This document shows, one piece after another, positions 42,091-54,665 of a stretch of 64,000 nt of DNA (position 1 is the stretch's first letter; the number at the start of each line of letters is the position of its first letter). The notes beneath the pieces are model-generated. The model did not search any database, had not been told where the DNA came from, and saw only the letters and a list, made by a program, of their open reading frames with translations. The stretch spans positions 37,973,375-38,037,374 of the forward strand of contig CM034238.1 of NCBI GenBank assembly GCA_019916065.1, in the 5' to 3' direction. The position numbers and the translations under genes are program-made. Source of the stretch: Vitellaria paradoxa (taxonomy: Eukaryota > Streptophyta > Magnoliopsida > Ericales > Sapotaceae).

Positions 42091-45000
42091 TAGGCTTCTT
42101 TTCATAAAATTTTCAAATTTTTATTTTTATTTTCATTGCTTTCAAAATTTGAACATGAAAACTAATCCAGTAAATTTATTTTTAAACTTTAAGTTTCTAA
42201 AAACAATAAATGTTTTTAAAAAATTTTTAAAAATCATAAAACATGAAAAATGTATTTAGGCAAATTTTTATTTTCAGTTTTGGTCAATCCACGATTACCT
42301 GATCATTGTCAATCAATCAGTACCTTTCTTTGAACCCCCCTCGGTTGCCATTTGTCTTCGTTGGTCTCACCGGCTGTGAGGTAGTGGGATAAGCCAAGTT
42401 TGGTAAGATTTATGCAAACTTGCAATATCTATGAAAAATTGCCTAAAAACTAGCTTTAGGTGAATTACTGTGCATTATTAAAAAAATCGAAAGAAAAATA
42501 GTAAAAAATTGTTAATGTTTAATTAATTCTCAATAACGATTCAAGGTCCATCAGGAGATTTAAGAAGCTTGAGCGTGAATGGATATTTCATATGTTGAAC
42601 TTGCTTTTGTGCACACGTCTCACCCGCATTTGATCAGTTGTATGATTTATTGAATAACTCATGAGAAGAATGTTCTTAATTCTAAATTCTATGCTTCCTA
42701 ACATGAAATGTGTGATAGTTCTTTCAATTTAATGTTGTTGAACTATAAATTTAAATATAATATACGTAAAGATATGATAAAGTATTTGAGTGAATAAATT
42801 CATGTTTTCAACTTTTTAGACTCATGTTTTAGATTTATTTATAGTTGAACGAATCTCGCTAACATTTTTCTTTTTCTTAATAGATTATATGTTGATTAAT
42901 TTCTTATTTATCATTATCTTGTATTTAGAGTTTGTCAATTCCGTAACAAAAAGGGGAGAAATATGGTTAGAGAAGAAGAAATCGATTAATTTATTTTATA
43001 GTTTCATTTATATTATTTTTTATTTCACAAGATATATCACTCGAGAGTTGTACAATTTATAGGTATATTCAAGAGGCACATCACGCAAAATGTTGAATGC
43101 TATATTAAGGGAGAATTTGAGATTTTTTTTTCTTTTCTTTTTTTTTTTATGATGGAGTTTGAGGAATCCTCTTTATATATATATATTGCAAATTCTAAAT
43201 TAGAAAATTTCTTATTCTATTCATAATTAGTAAGAATTAAAATGTGGTGTAGTCTCCACCTCTAATTAATGCCTTAAATACACATAATTGTTCCCGCTTT
43301 AGATAGAGATTCAGGCTCTATTTGTTTTAATTTAAAATATTTTTAAAAAAAGTATTTTACTCATATTTTAAGAAAAGATAGAGTAGATTATACTCAAATT
43401 ACTAAAGAAGCTCCATTATATTCTAGTAACAAATTCTAGACTTTGTGTTTGTCTTGAAGGAGTTCAAGACATTATTTTAATCTTAAATAGTTTAAGATTT
43501 GTGTGCTTTATGAGGAGTCATGTGATGCCCCAGTTTTACAGAACTCAGGGGTGAGTGATATAAGGTAAATGGGTTTAATAATTATAAAAAATTTCTAAAA
43601 TCAAGTCAAGTCTACAACTAAGAATTAAGTGCAATGGTTTATTATAATAAAAATAGTAATGATATTGGTTTACTTAGAGCCAATGCTAATACATCCCAAA
43701 TCGTAGTATAAAAAACTATAACCATAGAGTAATTATTACATTTATTTAAGAGTATAAATATTAATAATGAGTTCACAATTTTAGCACTCACAGGTTGACA
43801 AGTTGGTATTTATTTAAATAATTCAACAATCCGTTGAGCTACCGTGTATTGTTCTTTTCTTACTTCTATAATAGAACTTAAAATGTTTATTTTTGATTAA
43901 CTACTAAAACATAATAGTCAAAAGCTCCTAAGCGTTTTTATGTAGTGAGCATGGTACTCCACTGTACCGGGTGACCCTCTGCATGATCATGACTAGGTGA
44001 TATACCTCAATGCGACAATTAAATATCAAGAAAATAGATAGCAACAAGTAAAATAAATGCAATATTATCATCATGAGTATTAAGAAAATTCGAGCATTAG
44101 AATGTAGATATAAAGGGGGCATTCGGATAACAAAAAGTGAGATAATTTGAAATAATTTATGAGTTTGTAATTTGTGCAGTAAGATAAAAAGTAAATAATT
44201 TTTAAAAATTTAAGAAATTTTCAATGTTTTCAGTGTATCAAACACACCTTAAATATAAGAAATGAAAATTCCATAACAACTCCAGGTTAATAACGCAGCG
44301 GTTGGAATTATAGATTGGGACCTTAAAATTCTCATTATTGAATCTATAGCGGTGTTAACTTCGAGTAGATTTTTCTATCTTAGTGTTCACAATAGATCGT
44401 AATTTAGTGTCATTAATGTAATTCTATGTATAAGTTATAATCCTATTCTCCATTGCTCCATCATTTGGAATCAAAGTTTTCATGGGCTCCACTTTTGACT
44501 CTACATTTGACTACCCCACCGAAATGGCTTCCTAAGCTCCATTCTCTGGTGTACTTTTGGTGTCACAAACTAAAAATATAGCTACCATGGTTGATTGTCT
44601 GATTGACTAGGTCCAAAAAGGAAAATAACCTTAGATATACCATAATTAATGATTTCATAAGTTTCTATCACAATCTAATAAGTCATTACTATCAGCTCAT
44701 GTGTCCATTATCGAGAAAAAAAATTAAAATAATAGTAATTTCTGTGGTACCTAGCACTGAATCAACCACAATAAATTCTAACATTATACTCAGGCAATGG
44801 TATAGCGCGTTAACTTTTATTTTAAAATTATTCAATCACATATCATATAATTTCAGACAAAAATATTTAATCGTCTAATTTCTATGAATTATAAACTCCA
44901 AATCCCACATTAATTTAAGTTAATATTAAGTATGGTTTAAAATTTAACTTAGAATATTATTGAAGAATAACTTTCAATATTACTAAACAATGCAAGGTAT

Positions 45001-45901
45001 TTATTTAGTAAATAATAACTAAATTGAGATTGGTAGTTTGGTGGGGGTAATCAAATTGTTGATCAATCTCACTAGCTTTAATCTTGATTTTAGCTTAATT
45101 TTCTTATTTTTATCAAAGTTTTAATATTCTTAGGTTTTACTTAAATTAATAAATTTTATTGAGTACCAACGGAATTGTCAAAATTACTTTTAAAGCAATT
45201 GGAAAACTTGTATTTTTATAAATCTTTTAAATTTTGAAATTTGGAGTATTATAATCTTTATTAATTCTTTTAAAAATATCCTATAATTGAATCTGTACTT
45301 CTATTAAAGATAATTTGAATTGGTCAAAATGCATACAAGTTACTGAAAGAGAAATAATCTTAAATAACAATATTTGAGGAATTTTAAAAAATTCAATATA
45401 ATTCAATATTTACCAAATTAAATCTAAAGACTCGTTAATATGTTCACTACTACCAAAAAACTATTTAGGATCTAAATATTTTCTAGACAGAGAAATCTAA
45501 TATAAATCTAGATAAATATCAATATAGAAACTGAATATAAGCAGTAGTTTAAAAGAAAATTTGTATAAGAGGGACATTACTCTAACATTTACGAGCCTTA
45601 TATTTCTAAGAACAAGAATTCAAGTCTATAATTTTATGGTTTTAACTTTTTAAAATTTACATGTTTAGGGGATAAAAATAAACTTGAAATCAATTTTTAG
45701 GAAAATCCAATTTGACAAACATTCAGTATTTTAGGCATAACTTTTGAGTCAAAATTTAGATTAATACAAATTTTTATGGATTAAAACGTTTGGTTTAGAC
45801 AAAGTTTAGATCCATTGTTTTGGTGGTTAAAGTTATGTCAAAAGTCAGAAATAGCAAACTATCAGCGGGAAAACATCACCAGATAGATAGCCATTCGACT
45901 C
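42091..45901. other. Gene-free AT-rich block with repeat debris
   Basis: No gene is supported. A decayed LTR-like stretch may start at 43514 (TGATGCCCCAGTTTTACAG) and include 'GTACTCCACTGTACCGGGTG' near 43952. 43206-43340 is a diverged copy of 50868-50985 ('GTCTCCACCTCTAAT', 'TTAAATACACA', 'TTTAGATA(G/A)AGATT'). A 136-bp MITE lies at 44114-44249. Confidence 0.4.
44114..44249. mobile_element. 136-bp Tourist-like MITE with TAA duplication
   Basis: The ends AGGGGGCATTCGGATAAC and AGGTGTGTTTGATACAC (minus-strand reading) are imperfect inverted repeats. TAA sits at 44111-44113 and 44250-44252, the 3-bp duplication typical of Tourist/Harbinger elements. Confidence 0.6.
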
Positions 45902-45904
45902 TAA

Positions 45905-46902
45905 GGCTCCGTTTGGTAACGTTTTCGTTTTTTTTTTTATTTATATTTTCAAAATTTTGTAAACTTGCAACAAAAACATATTTGATAAACTTGTTTACGT
46001 TTTTTCATTTACAAAAAAATGAAAACATAAACAGAGAAACGTAAACAGAAAAAAATATTTTCACTCTGATTTTTTTTTCTGTTGTCAATATTTTGTCAAT
46101 TTTAAAACTTTATTTATTTTTGTTACATTACATAAAAATAAATTATTTTATTCAAATATTTTATTAAAATAAGTTATTTTAATAAATAATATAATTAAAT
46201 TCAATAAATTAAATTAATTATATAAATTATTTTTAATATAATAAAAATAAATTAATTAATTATTGCTAAATTATCTGAAATAAATATCATAATTAATTAA
46301 TTTAATTTAATAATTAAATTAATTTATATAAAATAATTAATAATAAATAATTAAATTAAATTAATTTTTAATTTAATTTAATAATAATTATTAAATTATT
46401 TTAAATAAATATCATAATTAAATTAAATTATTTATGATTTAATTAATTTAATTTATATAAAATATATTTTATTAAATTATTTTAATAAATCATTAAATGA
46501 TTTTAATTAATTTAAAAAAAATAATTTAATTTAATAATTAATCTAATTTAATTATTTATTTAATATGAAATATATTTATTAAATTTTTTTAATAAATAAT
46601 ATAATTTAATATATTTTATATTTATTGAATTAAATGATTTTAATAAATAATTTACTGTATTAATTTAATTAATTATATTAAATTAATATAAAAATATTTT
46701 ATTAAGTTCTATTAATTTTTTAAAACTAATAAAATTAAATATTTTCTAAAATAAAAAAATTAATAATTATAAATAAACTTGTATTTCCAAACGCAGTTTT
46801 TGTTTTCATTTCAGAAAAAATAAACGACAACAGAAAACAAAAAATAAAAAACGGTAACAAAAAAACAATAACAAAAAAACGACAACGTTGTCAAACGGGC
46901 CC
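45905..46902 (-). mobile_element. Harbinger/Tourist-like element copy 2, 998 bp, inverted
   Basis: The left end GGCTCCGTTTGGTAACG and the right end (GGGCCCGTTTGACAACG on the minus strand) match copy 1 in inverted orientation, including 'AACGTTGTCGTTTTTTTGTT', 'GTAAACTTGCAACAAAAACA'-type subterminal DNA, and the A/T core. TAA flanks both ends (45902-45904, 46903-46905). Non-coding. Confidence 0.85.
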
Positions 46903-46905
46903 TAA

Positions 46906-47876
46906 GCGTTCAGATGCCATGGTGCTGTCCAAACGTCAATTAATTCCAATTTGTACTGTACACAAGTTTAGGCTCTGTTTTCTATTTTTTATGTATATTC
47001 AACCACTAGTACTCATGTTAAAGCTTATGTAAAAGGTCTAAAAATATATTTAGCAATAATTTACAATTTAATTACATGAGAATGCAAAGAATCTGCCAAA
47101 ATTTCAAACTTTTACCATGTTCTTCACTTCAAAACTGGCATGTGTTATAATTCAAATTAAATCATCGACATAAAAATCGGACTCTGAAAATTGTTGAAAT
47201 TGAGAAAATGTAAATTAATAGTTTTGTTTTCTTTCTTCCTAAATTGACCACCAATCTCAAAATATTTTCTAAATTTTTATGAAACTCTCAACTCACCATA
47301 CTTCACTTTTCAAACTTATACTTGATCTGTTATCTAACAAGCCATCAATATATAGAGAATTTTCATTTGAGCAAGTTCTGATACTTTAACCTTTCTTCAT
47401 TGAAATTAAACTAAGGTCAAGTTTAATGTCAGTAAATTGATGAGTTAGATGGAAAATTGGCGAACTAGAAAAGTAAGGTGGTAAATTATTCATCTAACAA
47501 GGCATAGAAGCAATTTAATTAGGTTGAAATTAGTAGAAACAAAACTCACATGTTGTTTGCAATAAATTCTTGCAAAGATTACAAATCTCCCCCAAAATAT
47601 CAAGAAAATAATGGGTTTGGCTTATGGGTAAAATCAATGGGTCATGGTTTGTGTCATTCAATTTTTTTTTTGGAGGGGGGGTGGTTAGGGAGTGTTTGGC
47701 TTCCAATAATTGTCATTTCACCATTTACCTATCAATTCAATTGAGAATAAAATTTCAAATCTAAAATTGTTAGAAATTAATTATTCAAAAATCTTTTCCT
47801 AATATAGATTTCCAACTTATGAAGAAAAATTTTAAAATTTCAAATTTATAATTAATGATATAATATAAATTGTTGG
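46906..47876. other. AT-rich intergenic DNA
   Basis: No gene or defined repeat is recognised. The open frame 47550-47744 is low-information. The block ends at the LTR start. Confidence 0.5.
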
Positions 47877-49753
47877 TGTAATAACCCAGATTTTTTTTAA
47901 TTGATAAATTTAGTTTGCTATTTAAATTTAATAATTTGAAGTTTTTGGACTTTTATTTAAAAAGATTAATTTTTTTTAGTTACATTTGAAAAGATTTTTT
48001 TTTTTTTTAGAGAGAAGGGTGTAATTTTCCTAAACCTATGGGGAGTAGGTAAATATAATTAAGTTTGTTAAAGTTAAAATTTTGTTATTTTATATATATA
48101 AAGTTGTAATTTTTTTTTTATTAAAAACCCTAAGTGAGAGGAAGAGAGACCAAGAGAGAGGAGAAAAGGTACGACAGCTGCATTGTGGTTTTGCCGATGA
48201 CTGATTTTTTTTCCTTCCGTTGCTTAGCTCTTCCTCCGCTGCTAAACTAAAGAGGTAAGGGGCGGAATTCACCTATAGTCGATATATATAAATATACGCT
48301 TAATCTTAGTTTGTTTGACAGAAGTATGTATAGTTGTTTGATGTTAAAGTTTTTGTCTTATATGGACAAGTGTGTGGTCATAATGATTTGTTGACAGACT
48401 AATTCAAAAAGTATATATATATTGTCATATATGAATGGAATGCTCTCTAGACACTTGGATCAAACGTTTGATTGATTGGTGTTTATTAAATTTTCATTTA
48501 TTTGTTAATCCTTGATATGTGATGAACGGAACATGCTTTTAAGACTTGGAAAATTAATTGAATATCTATATATACATATATTAGTGTCATATAGCAGTAA
48601 TTTTCAAATTGAATTGTTATATGTATGTATATAAATGAAATAGGACGTGTACTATACAACCATCAAACTGATTGCTTGATTATGACATGAAATTGTTTAA
48701 TTTGTACCTATGGCATGATTGACCGTATACTCATGTGGGTATAATATTTATTCATAATTATTATTATTATTTTTTTTTTCTTTTTTTGGGAAACTTTGTA
48801 ATTAAAGAAAATTTATATAATATGAATTTAAAACGAAATTTGGTGTATTTCGTTTGGGTTAAGGGGTACTGAAAATATCAGGTATACGTACCAAATGGTT
48901 GAAAGTCTCGAAACCCGCGCGGGGTTGGTTATCAATTCCAGTAGGCTAGTAACCTACGAATGAGCAGACGCCTAAGGGTGGCATATTATATTCCTAAGGT
49001 TTCAACTTAGGAAGCAGACACCGAAGGATGGTGTATATTGGTTGGGTCTTGTTTCTATGAGACAACCAAGCAGACATCGAAGGATGATGTATATTGGTTG
49101 TGTCCTGTTTTTACGGGATAATCAAGCAGCAGTACCTTAAAATTGTATTTTTTTTGGTGTGTGATGTGGTGCTAAAACACAATTATTTGTGACGAAGATA
49201 AATTGATAAATTAATTTAATTTCTTTCTTGAGTTTGCTATCTGTGCATAATTGTTTCACTTAGTAGTATGCTAGGGCATACTACATTTATATTATTATTA
49301 TTATTAGTGTTCCGAGCACACGTGGTATTAGTGCTAAACCCCTTACAGCTTGCGATGCAGATAATGAATTTGAGTCACGCGCAGAACCTACTCACCTTGG
49401 AAATTAAGAATTATTTATTTATTTTTATTTGATTACATTACAATTTTCTTTAGAGAATTGTTTTTAGTGAATTGTTTATTTTTAGTAAATTGTAATAAGC
49501 CTCTGTTTGTGAGTTATTATTAATATTTTATCGAGCTTTGGGGAGAATATTTGGGCTTAGTTTTTGGAGCTTATTGTCTAGTTGACTTTGACTAAGGCAT
49601 TTATTTAAATTTAAAGTTTAGTTTTATTTATATTTTTATTCCTTGCGCCATAGTGTGTGTGTATAGCTCTGATGTGGGACAGAGAAAGATATTATATGTT
49701 GTAATGTGTGTTTCTTGTTCACATATTCAGGTTGTGAAACCCGGGGCGTGACA
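47877..49753 (+). mobile_element. 5' LTR of a Ty3-gypsy-type retrotransposon (about 1.88 kb)
   Basis: It starts TGTAATAACCC and ends GGGGCGTGACA, the TG...CA borders of an LTR. TTGGTATCAGAGC, complementary to the 3' end of initiator-Met tRNA, begins four bases downstream. Within it, a repeated module ('CGAAGGATG(G/A)TGTATATTGG') occurs twice at 49020-49105. The LTR in LHT intron 2 is a diverged relative. No 3' LTR is found in the window. Confidence 0.82.
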
Positions 49754-49757
49754 ACTT

Positions 49758-49769
49758 GGTATCAGAGCT
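49758..49769 (+). other. Primer-binding site, initiator-Met tRNA
   Basis: TGGTATCAGAGC directly follows the LTR end after a four-base spacer, the standard minus-strand primer site of plant gypsy and copia elements. Confidence 0.85.
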
Positions 49770-49914
49770 TAGGTTTAGAATACCTAGGGACAGTGGCCCT
49801 TTTATTAAGTGCTATGTATTTACATGATAGTTTATTTAATTGTGATATGTGAATTTGATATTTTATTGGATTTAGATTGTTAGGAAGGCGTTAACCTTAG
49901 TATTTTGTTGTTTT

Positions 49915-50637
49915 TAGAGGCAAGGGCCATGATCGTGGTCGTGGTAGGAGCCGAGGCCGAGGGATTTAGGCTGGGTGGGGCCATGAGGATCCAGTTGATG
50001 ATGTTCCCATTGCGGCGGGAGTGTCACAAAAGCAGGGTCATATGCTGGGGTTAGAGCAGAGATTCCATTAGGGGTGCCTCACGTGGCTGAGGTGCAATCC
50101 AAAGCACCAAGTGTGCCGTAGCTAGGAATGGTGGACCCACAGATGTGGATGCAACAAATGGCTGCAATGTTTGCTGGAAGAATACAAGCGAGTCAGCCTA
50201 CAGCTCCGTATGAGAAGTTTAGGAGAATGAAACCTCCTACTTACTCTGGCATAGCAGACACTGAAGAGGTTGAGAAGTTTTTGCACGAGAATGAGAAAAT
50301 ATTTGAAGTGATGCAGTTAAATGAGGATAAGACCAAAGTCTTGCTTATTGCTTTTTAGTTGGAAGGTGCTGCAGCGGATTGGTAGAATACTGTGAAGGGG
50401 TCTCGTGGGGCGTCTGCACTTACTTGGGAGGATTTTAAGAAGCGTTTCGGAGATTACTTTTTCCCTCAGTCTCTGAGAGATGCCAAACTTGACGAGTTTC
50501 TGAATTTGACTTAAGGGCCAATAACTGTACTGGAGTATGGGCGTAGATTTACCTCATTGACCAAATATGCTAAGGAGTTGGTGTCCAATAAACGCACCAA
50601 GTGTAAACGGTTTGAGAAGGGATTGAGGCCTGCGTAA
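49915..50637 (+). pseudogene. Decayed gag of the gypsy-type element
   Basis: After an Arg/Gly-rich start (RGRGRSRGRG, then a stop) the frame from about 50128 reads YEKFRRMKPPTYSGIADTEE, VEKFLHENEKIF and LNEDKTKVLLIAF, then a stop, LEGAAADW, a stop, LTWEDFKKRFGDYFFPQSLR, and YGRRFTSLTKYAKELV. This is the Retrotrans_gag order, including the AADW and F...YFP..R hallmarks. At least three in-frame stops show it is dead. Homology ends abruptly near 50637, before any protease or reverse transcriptase. Confidence 0.85.
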
Positions 50638-51644
50638 TTCACCAATTTAGCATTAACAACAATGCGTAATTCACTTTTATTTCTTAATATTCCAAAATTT
50701 GTTGTCGCAAAAGAAATATTTTTTTATTGTATTATACAATTTGTTAGATAATACATGCCCCATAATAGCATTAAAAACAAACCATAATTCACTTTTGTTT
50801 GTTAATCTTTCAAAATTTTCTGTCGCAAATAAAAGAAAAAGGAAAATTTTATTTTAATTATTGTTTATAATTAATAAGAATTATAATATGTTGTGGTCTC
50901 CACCTCTAATATTAATTCCTTAAATACACACAATATTTGTTTTCCCTTTAGATAAAGATTAAGGTTCTGTTTTTTTTTAATCAATATAAATTGTTTTTAA
51001 AAATATTTATGTCAATGTAAAAAAAATATTTATGTCAATGTGAAATATTTTCTAAAAAATAATTTTACTCATGTTTTAATAAAATATATTTTAAAAATAT
51101 GAGATTGACATATTTCTTAAAAAAATATTTTACGTTAAAATGAACGGAAATTAAATTATTTTTAATTTCATTTTAATTCATAACTAATTAAATAAGGGTG
51201 GATGCAATAAATAGTAAAAGGGTCCATTGACCACATTAGAAGTAAAATTTCTATAAGGAACAATATAATTTTTGGAATATTTTTGTAATTTTATCCTATA
51301 AAAGATATTTCTCAAAACAGATTGTCCTAATATCTTAAACAATTTATAAGTTTTACCTTTTATTTTTATGTCAAACACACTACTCACTTCGTCCTTACTT
51401 GTTGATTTAATCTCAATTTAATAAAATTCTAAATTCGCCACTGTAACTAAAGATGGACAAGTAAAATTTTAAATCAATTTGTCTTATAAGATTTTATAAT
51501 TCAGAAGGGTGAACAATAACCATTCATATACCTATGTATACAAAAATATCCACTGATGCCACAAATTTTACACTTGAGTCCTTTTAAAATTTGCTTGACT
51601 CTTGAAATTGGCAAGGTCGATTATACTTTAAGAAGATGTTTGTT
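50638..51644. repeat. AT-rich block with diverged tandem copies
   Basis: 'AGCATTAA(C/A)AACAA' followed by 'TAATTCACTTTT(A/G)TTT' and 'TGTCGCAAA' occurs twice (about 50648-50715 and 50768-50833). 50868-50985 is a diverged copy of 43206-43340. Nothing codes. Confidence 0.55.
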
Positions 51645-53384
51645 TTAGAGTAATAGAGAGTAAATTTTATTAGAGTAATTTTTATTTTCTATTACATCAG
51701 TTTGGATGACGGAGGGTAAAAATTACTCCGGGTTAATTATCTCTATATGGGGGTAAATTTTCACTTTATGGATATGTTTGATACATGGTCAAAATTTTGG
51801 GGGTAAAAAATTATCGTGATAATTGTTATATTAGTAATAGTTACTGGGATAACAAATTTATGATATTTATATTTGGAATGAGAGAGTAAATATTATTCAG
51901 TAATAATTATATTATGTTTAGAATACTAAAAATTTTGAAGGGATAAAGTTAATTGTGTTTGGATGAAAGTAAATTGATCAAGGATAAAAGTTAATATTTA
52001 ATCTTCATAAAATATTATAATAAAATAAGTCACCATAACAATTGTTATTTTAACAATAATTAATTTTAATAAAATATATATGTTGTTAAATATAATTTTA
52101 AATAGAAATATTAATTATAAAAAAAATTTTATTATAGATTAATATTTTAAATAGTAATTAATTTTAATAATTAATTATAATTTGTAAAAAATTATCTTAT
52201 TTTGATAAATAATTTAATAAAAAAGTAATTTTATTTTATTTAATTAAATTATTAATTTTAATAAATTATATTAATACAATACATAATCTAATAAATAAAT
52301 ATTTATGAGAAATAGTTTTTATTTAATAAAATATTTTAATAACATATATCATTTTAATAAGTTATCATTTATTAAACATTAATTTTAATTTTAGAAAATA
52401 AATAATTTTTGCCATAAATTAATATTTCAATAAGGGTAACAATTACACTACGTTAACAATTACCCCATATGGGGGTAAATTTTTACTCTAGGGGAGATGT
52501 GGATAATGGGAGAGTAATGAAAAATTTTACCATTTTCTTATTACGCTATAAAATATTTTTTTACCTCATATAAAACTTTAATCAACGTTCTTCTATAAAT
52601 AATATAATAAATATTATAAAATAAAAATTTATTTAATAAATTTAAAATTAATTAATAAATTATTTTATCAAAATAATAATAAATAATAGTTTATTAAAAT
52701 AATTTGTTTTGTTATTAAAATAATACTATTAAAATATTAACTAAAATTATTTATTTTCTCAAATTAAAATTAATGCTTAATAAATAATAATGACTTATTA
52801 AAAATTTATCTTATTAAAATATTTTATTAAATGAAAATTATGTCTAAAAAATAATAATTTACTAGATTATGTATTGTATTAATGTAATTTATTAAAATCA
52901 ATAATTTATTCAAATAAACTAAAATTCTTTATTTTGTTAAATTATTTTATAAAAATAAAAATAATTTTTAAAAATAATATTTCACTATTAAAATTAATTA
53001 CTACTGAAATATTAATCTATGGTGAAATTATTTTTATAATTAATATTTTTATTTAAAAGTATATATTTTAATAATATATTTTTTATTAAAATTAATTACT
53101 AAAATAACAATGATTGTGATGATATATTATTATAATAATTTATTAAAATTAAACATTAACTTTTACATTTGGTCAAGTTATCTTTATTTCAAACACAATT
53201 AATTTTTACCCTTTAAAATTTTAGTATTGTAAACATAACATAATTATTACTAGGTAATTTTACTCTCTCATTTCAAATATAAGTACTACAGACTTGTTAT
53301 CCAGTAATCATTACCAAGATAACAATTATCTTCGTAATCTTTTACCTTCAAAATTTTTATCCCTTGCCAAACATGTCCTAAAGA
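51645..53384. mobile_element. Large AT-rich foldback element A, about 1.7 kb
   Basis: 51770-52010 ('GGATATGTTTGATACATGG', 'GATAACAAATTTATGATATT', 'GGAATGAGAGAGTAAAT') pairs with 53150-53378 in inverted orientation ('CCAAACATGTCC' at the end, 'TACTCTCTCATTTC', 'CTTGTTATCCAGTAATC'). Pairing continues inward, with the centre near 52480. Around 52430-52560 lies a copy of the 'ATGGGGGTAAATTTT..ACTC' module also seen at 51740 and 53500, so the structure may be one element inserted into another copy. There is no transposase. Confidence 0.65.
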
Positions 53385-54665
53385 GATGTTTGTTTGGAGG
53401 TAACGAAAGTAAATTTTATTGGATTAATTTTTATCTTCAATTTCATTAGTTTGAAAGAGAGGATAATAATTACACTGGGGGTAATGATTACCTCTATATG
53501 GGGGAAAATTGTTATTGGGGAGGGGTGGGTAGAAAAATATTATTTTCTCATTACCGTGTAAAATATTCTTTTACAATCATGTAAAACCCTAGATAATATT
53601 CTCTTATAAACTAATTATAATAAATACTATAAAATAATAATTTATTTAACCAAACTAAAATTAACTAATCATTAAATTATTTTATCAAAATAATATTTAA
53701 CAGATAATAGTTTATTATTAAAATAATTTATTTTATTTTATTAAATTAATACAAATGAAATATTAATTTATGATTAAAATTATTATTTTCTGAAATTAAA
53801 ATTATTTTTAATAAATAATAGTTAGTTTTTAAAATGATTTATTTTATTAAAATGTTTTATTAAATAAAAATTATTTCTCATAAATAATAATTTACTAGAA
53901 TATGTATTGTATTAAAGTTTTAAAATTAATAATTTATTTAAATAGACTAAATTATTTATTTTATTTAAATAAAAATAATTTTTAACAAATAAAAATTCAT
54001 TATCAAAATTAATTACTACTAAAAATCAATTATAAATTATTTTTTATAATTGATATTTTTATTTAAAATTATTATTTTAATAATATATATTGTTAAAATT
54101 AATTATTATTAAATTAACAATCAGTATACGATTTATTTTATTATAATATTTTACTAATATTAAATTATTAACTTTTACCCATTGGTCAATTTACAGTTTA
54201 AATATCATGATATAATTATTATCAAGTATACTTATTATCTAGTAATATTCATATAATATTTATTTACATTCAATTTACCGTTCAAAATTTTTAACATTTC
54301 AAATATGATATAATTATTATCGAGTAATATTTATTTTTTCAATCCAAACATAAATTTCATTAATTTGTTACCCAAGTAATTGTTACTCTCATGTTTACAC
54401 CTTTTCAATTTGCACTGGTTATTATTCATAGTGACCAATGCATTTGTTCAAAATCATCACAATTATAAAATGTTATCTTAATCTTGTGGCTGTGATGATT
54501 TTGAATAAAATGCACTAGTCACTATAGATAGTGATAAATGTAAATTAGCGGGGTGCAAAGAATGATGTAAAAGATGCAGTGTAAGCGTAGCATCGCTAGG
54601 ATAACAATTATCTTGTAATCTTTTATGCCAAAATTTTCATCTTGTACCAAATGTTTCCTAAATAT
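53385..54665. mobile_element. AT-rich TIR element B, adjacent relative of element A
   Basis: It begins like element A ('AGATGTTTGTTTGGAGGTAA' then 'AGTAAATTTTATTGGATTAA' and 'CTCTATATGGGGG') and ends with 'GGATAACAATTATCTTGTAA', then 'CCAAATGTTTCCTAAATATT', the same terminal pattern as element A's right end. A small MITE is nested near the right end. Non-coding. Confidence 0.6.
54392..54562. mobile_element. About 170-bp MITE nested in element B
   Basis: The left half (TTTACACCTTTTCAATTTGC, 'CATAGTGACCAATGCATTTG', 'TTCAAAATCATCACA') pairs with the right half ('TGTGATGATTTTGAATAAAA', 'TGCACTAGTCACTATAGATA', 'TTAGCGGGGTGCAAA'). This gives an almost full-length hairpin around 'AATGTTATCTTAATC'. 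Confidence 0.8.

Noticed and set aside
21934..46902. The two Harbinger-like copies as LTRs of one large retrotransposon
   Set aside because: They are inverted, not direct, have TAA duplications each, and enclose a cellular gene rather than gag-pol.
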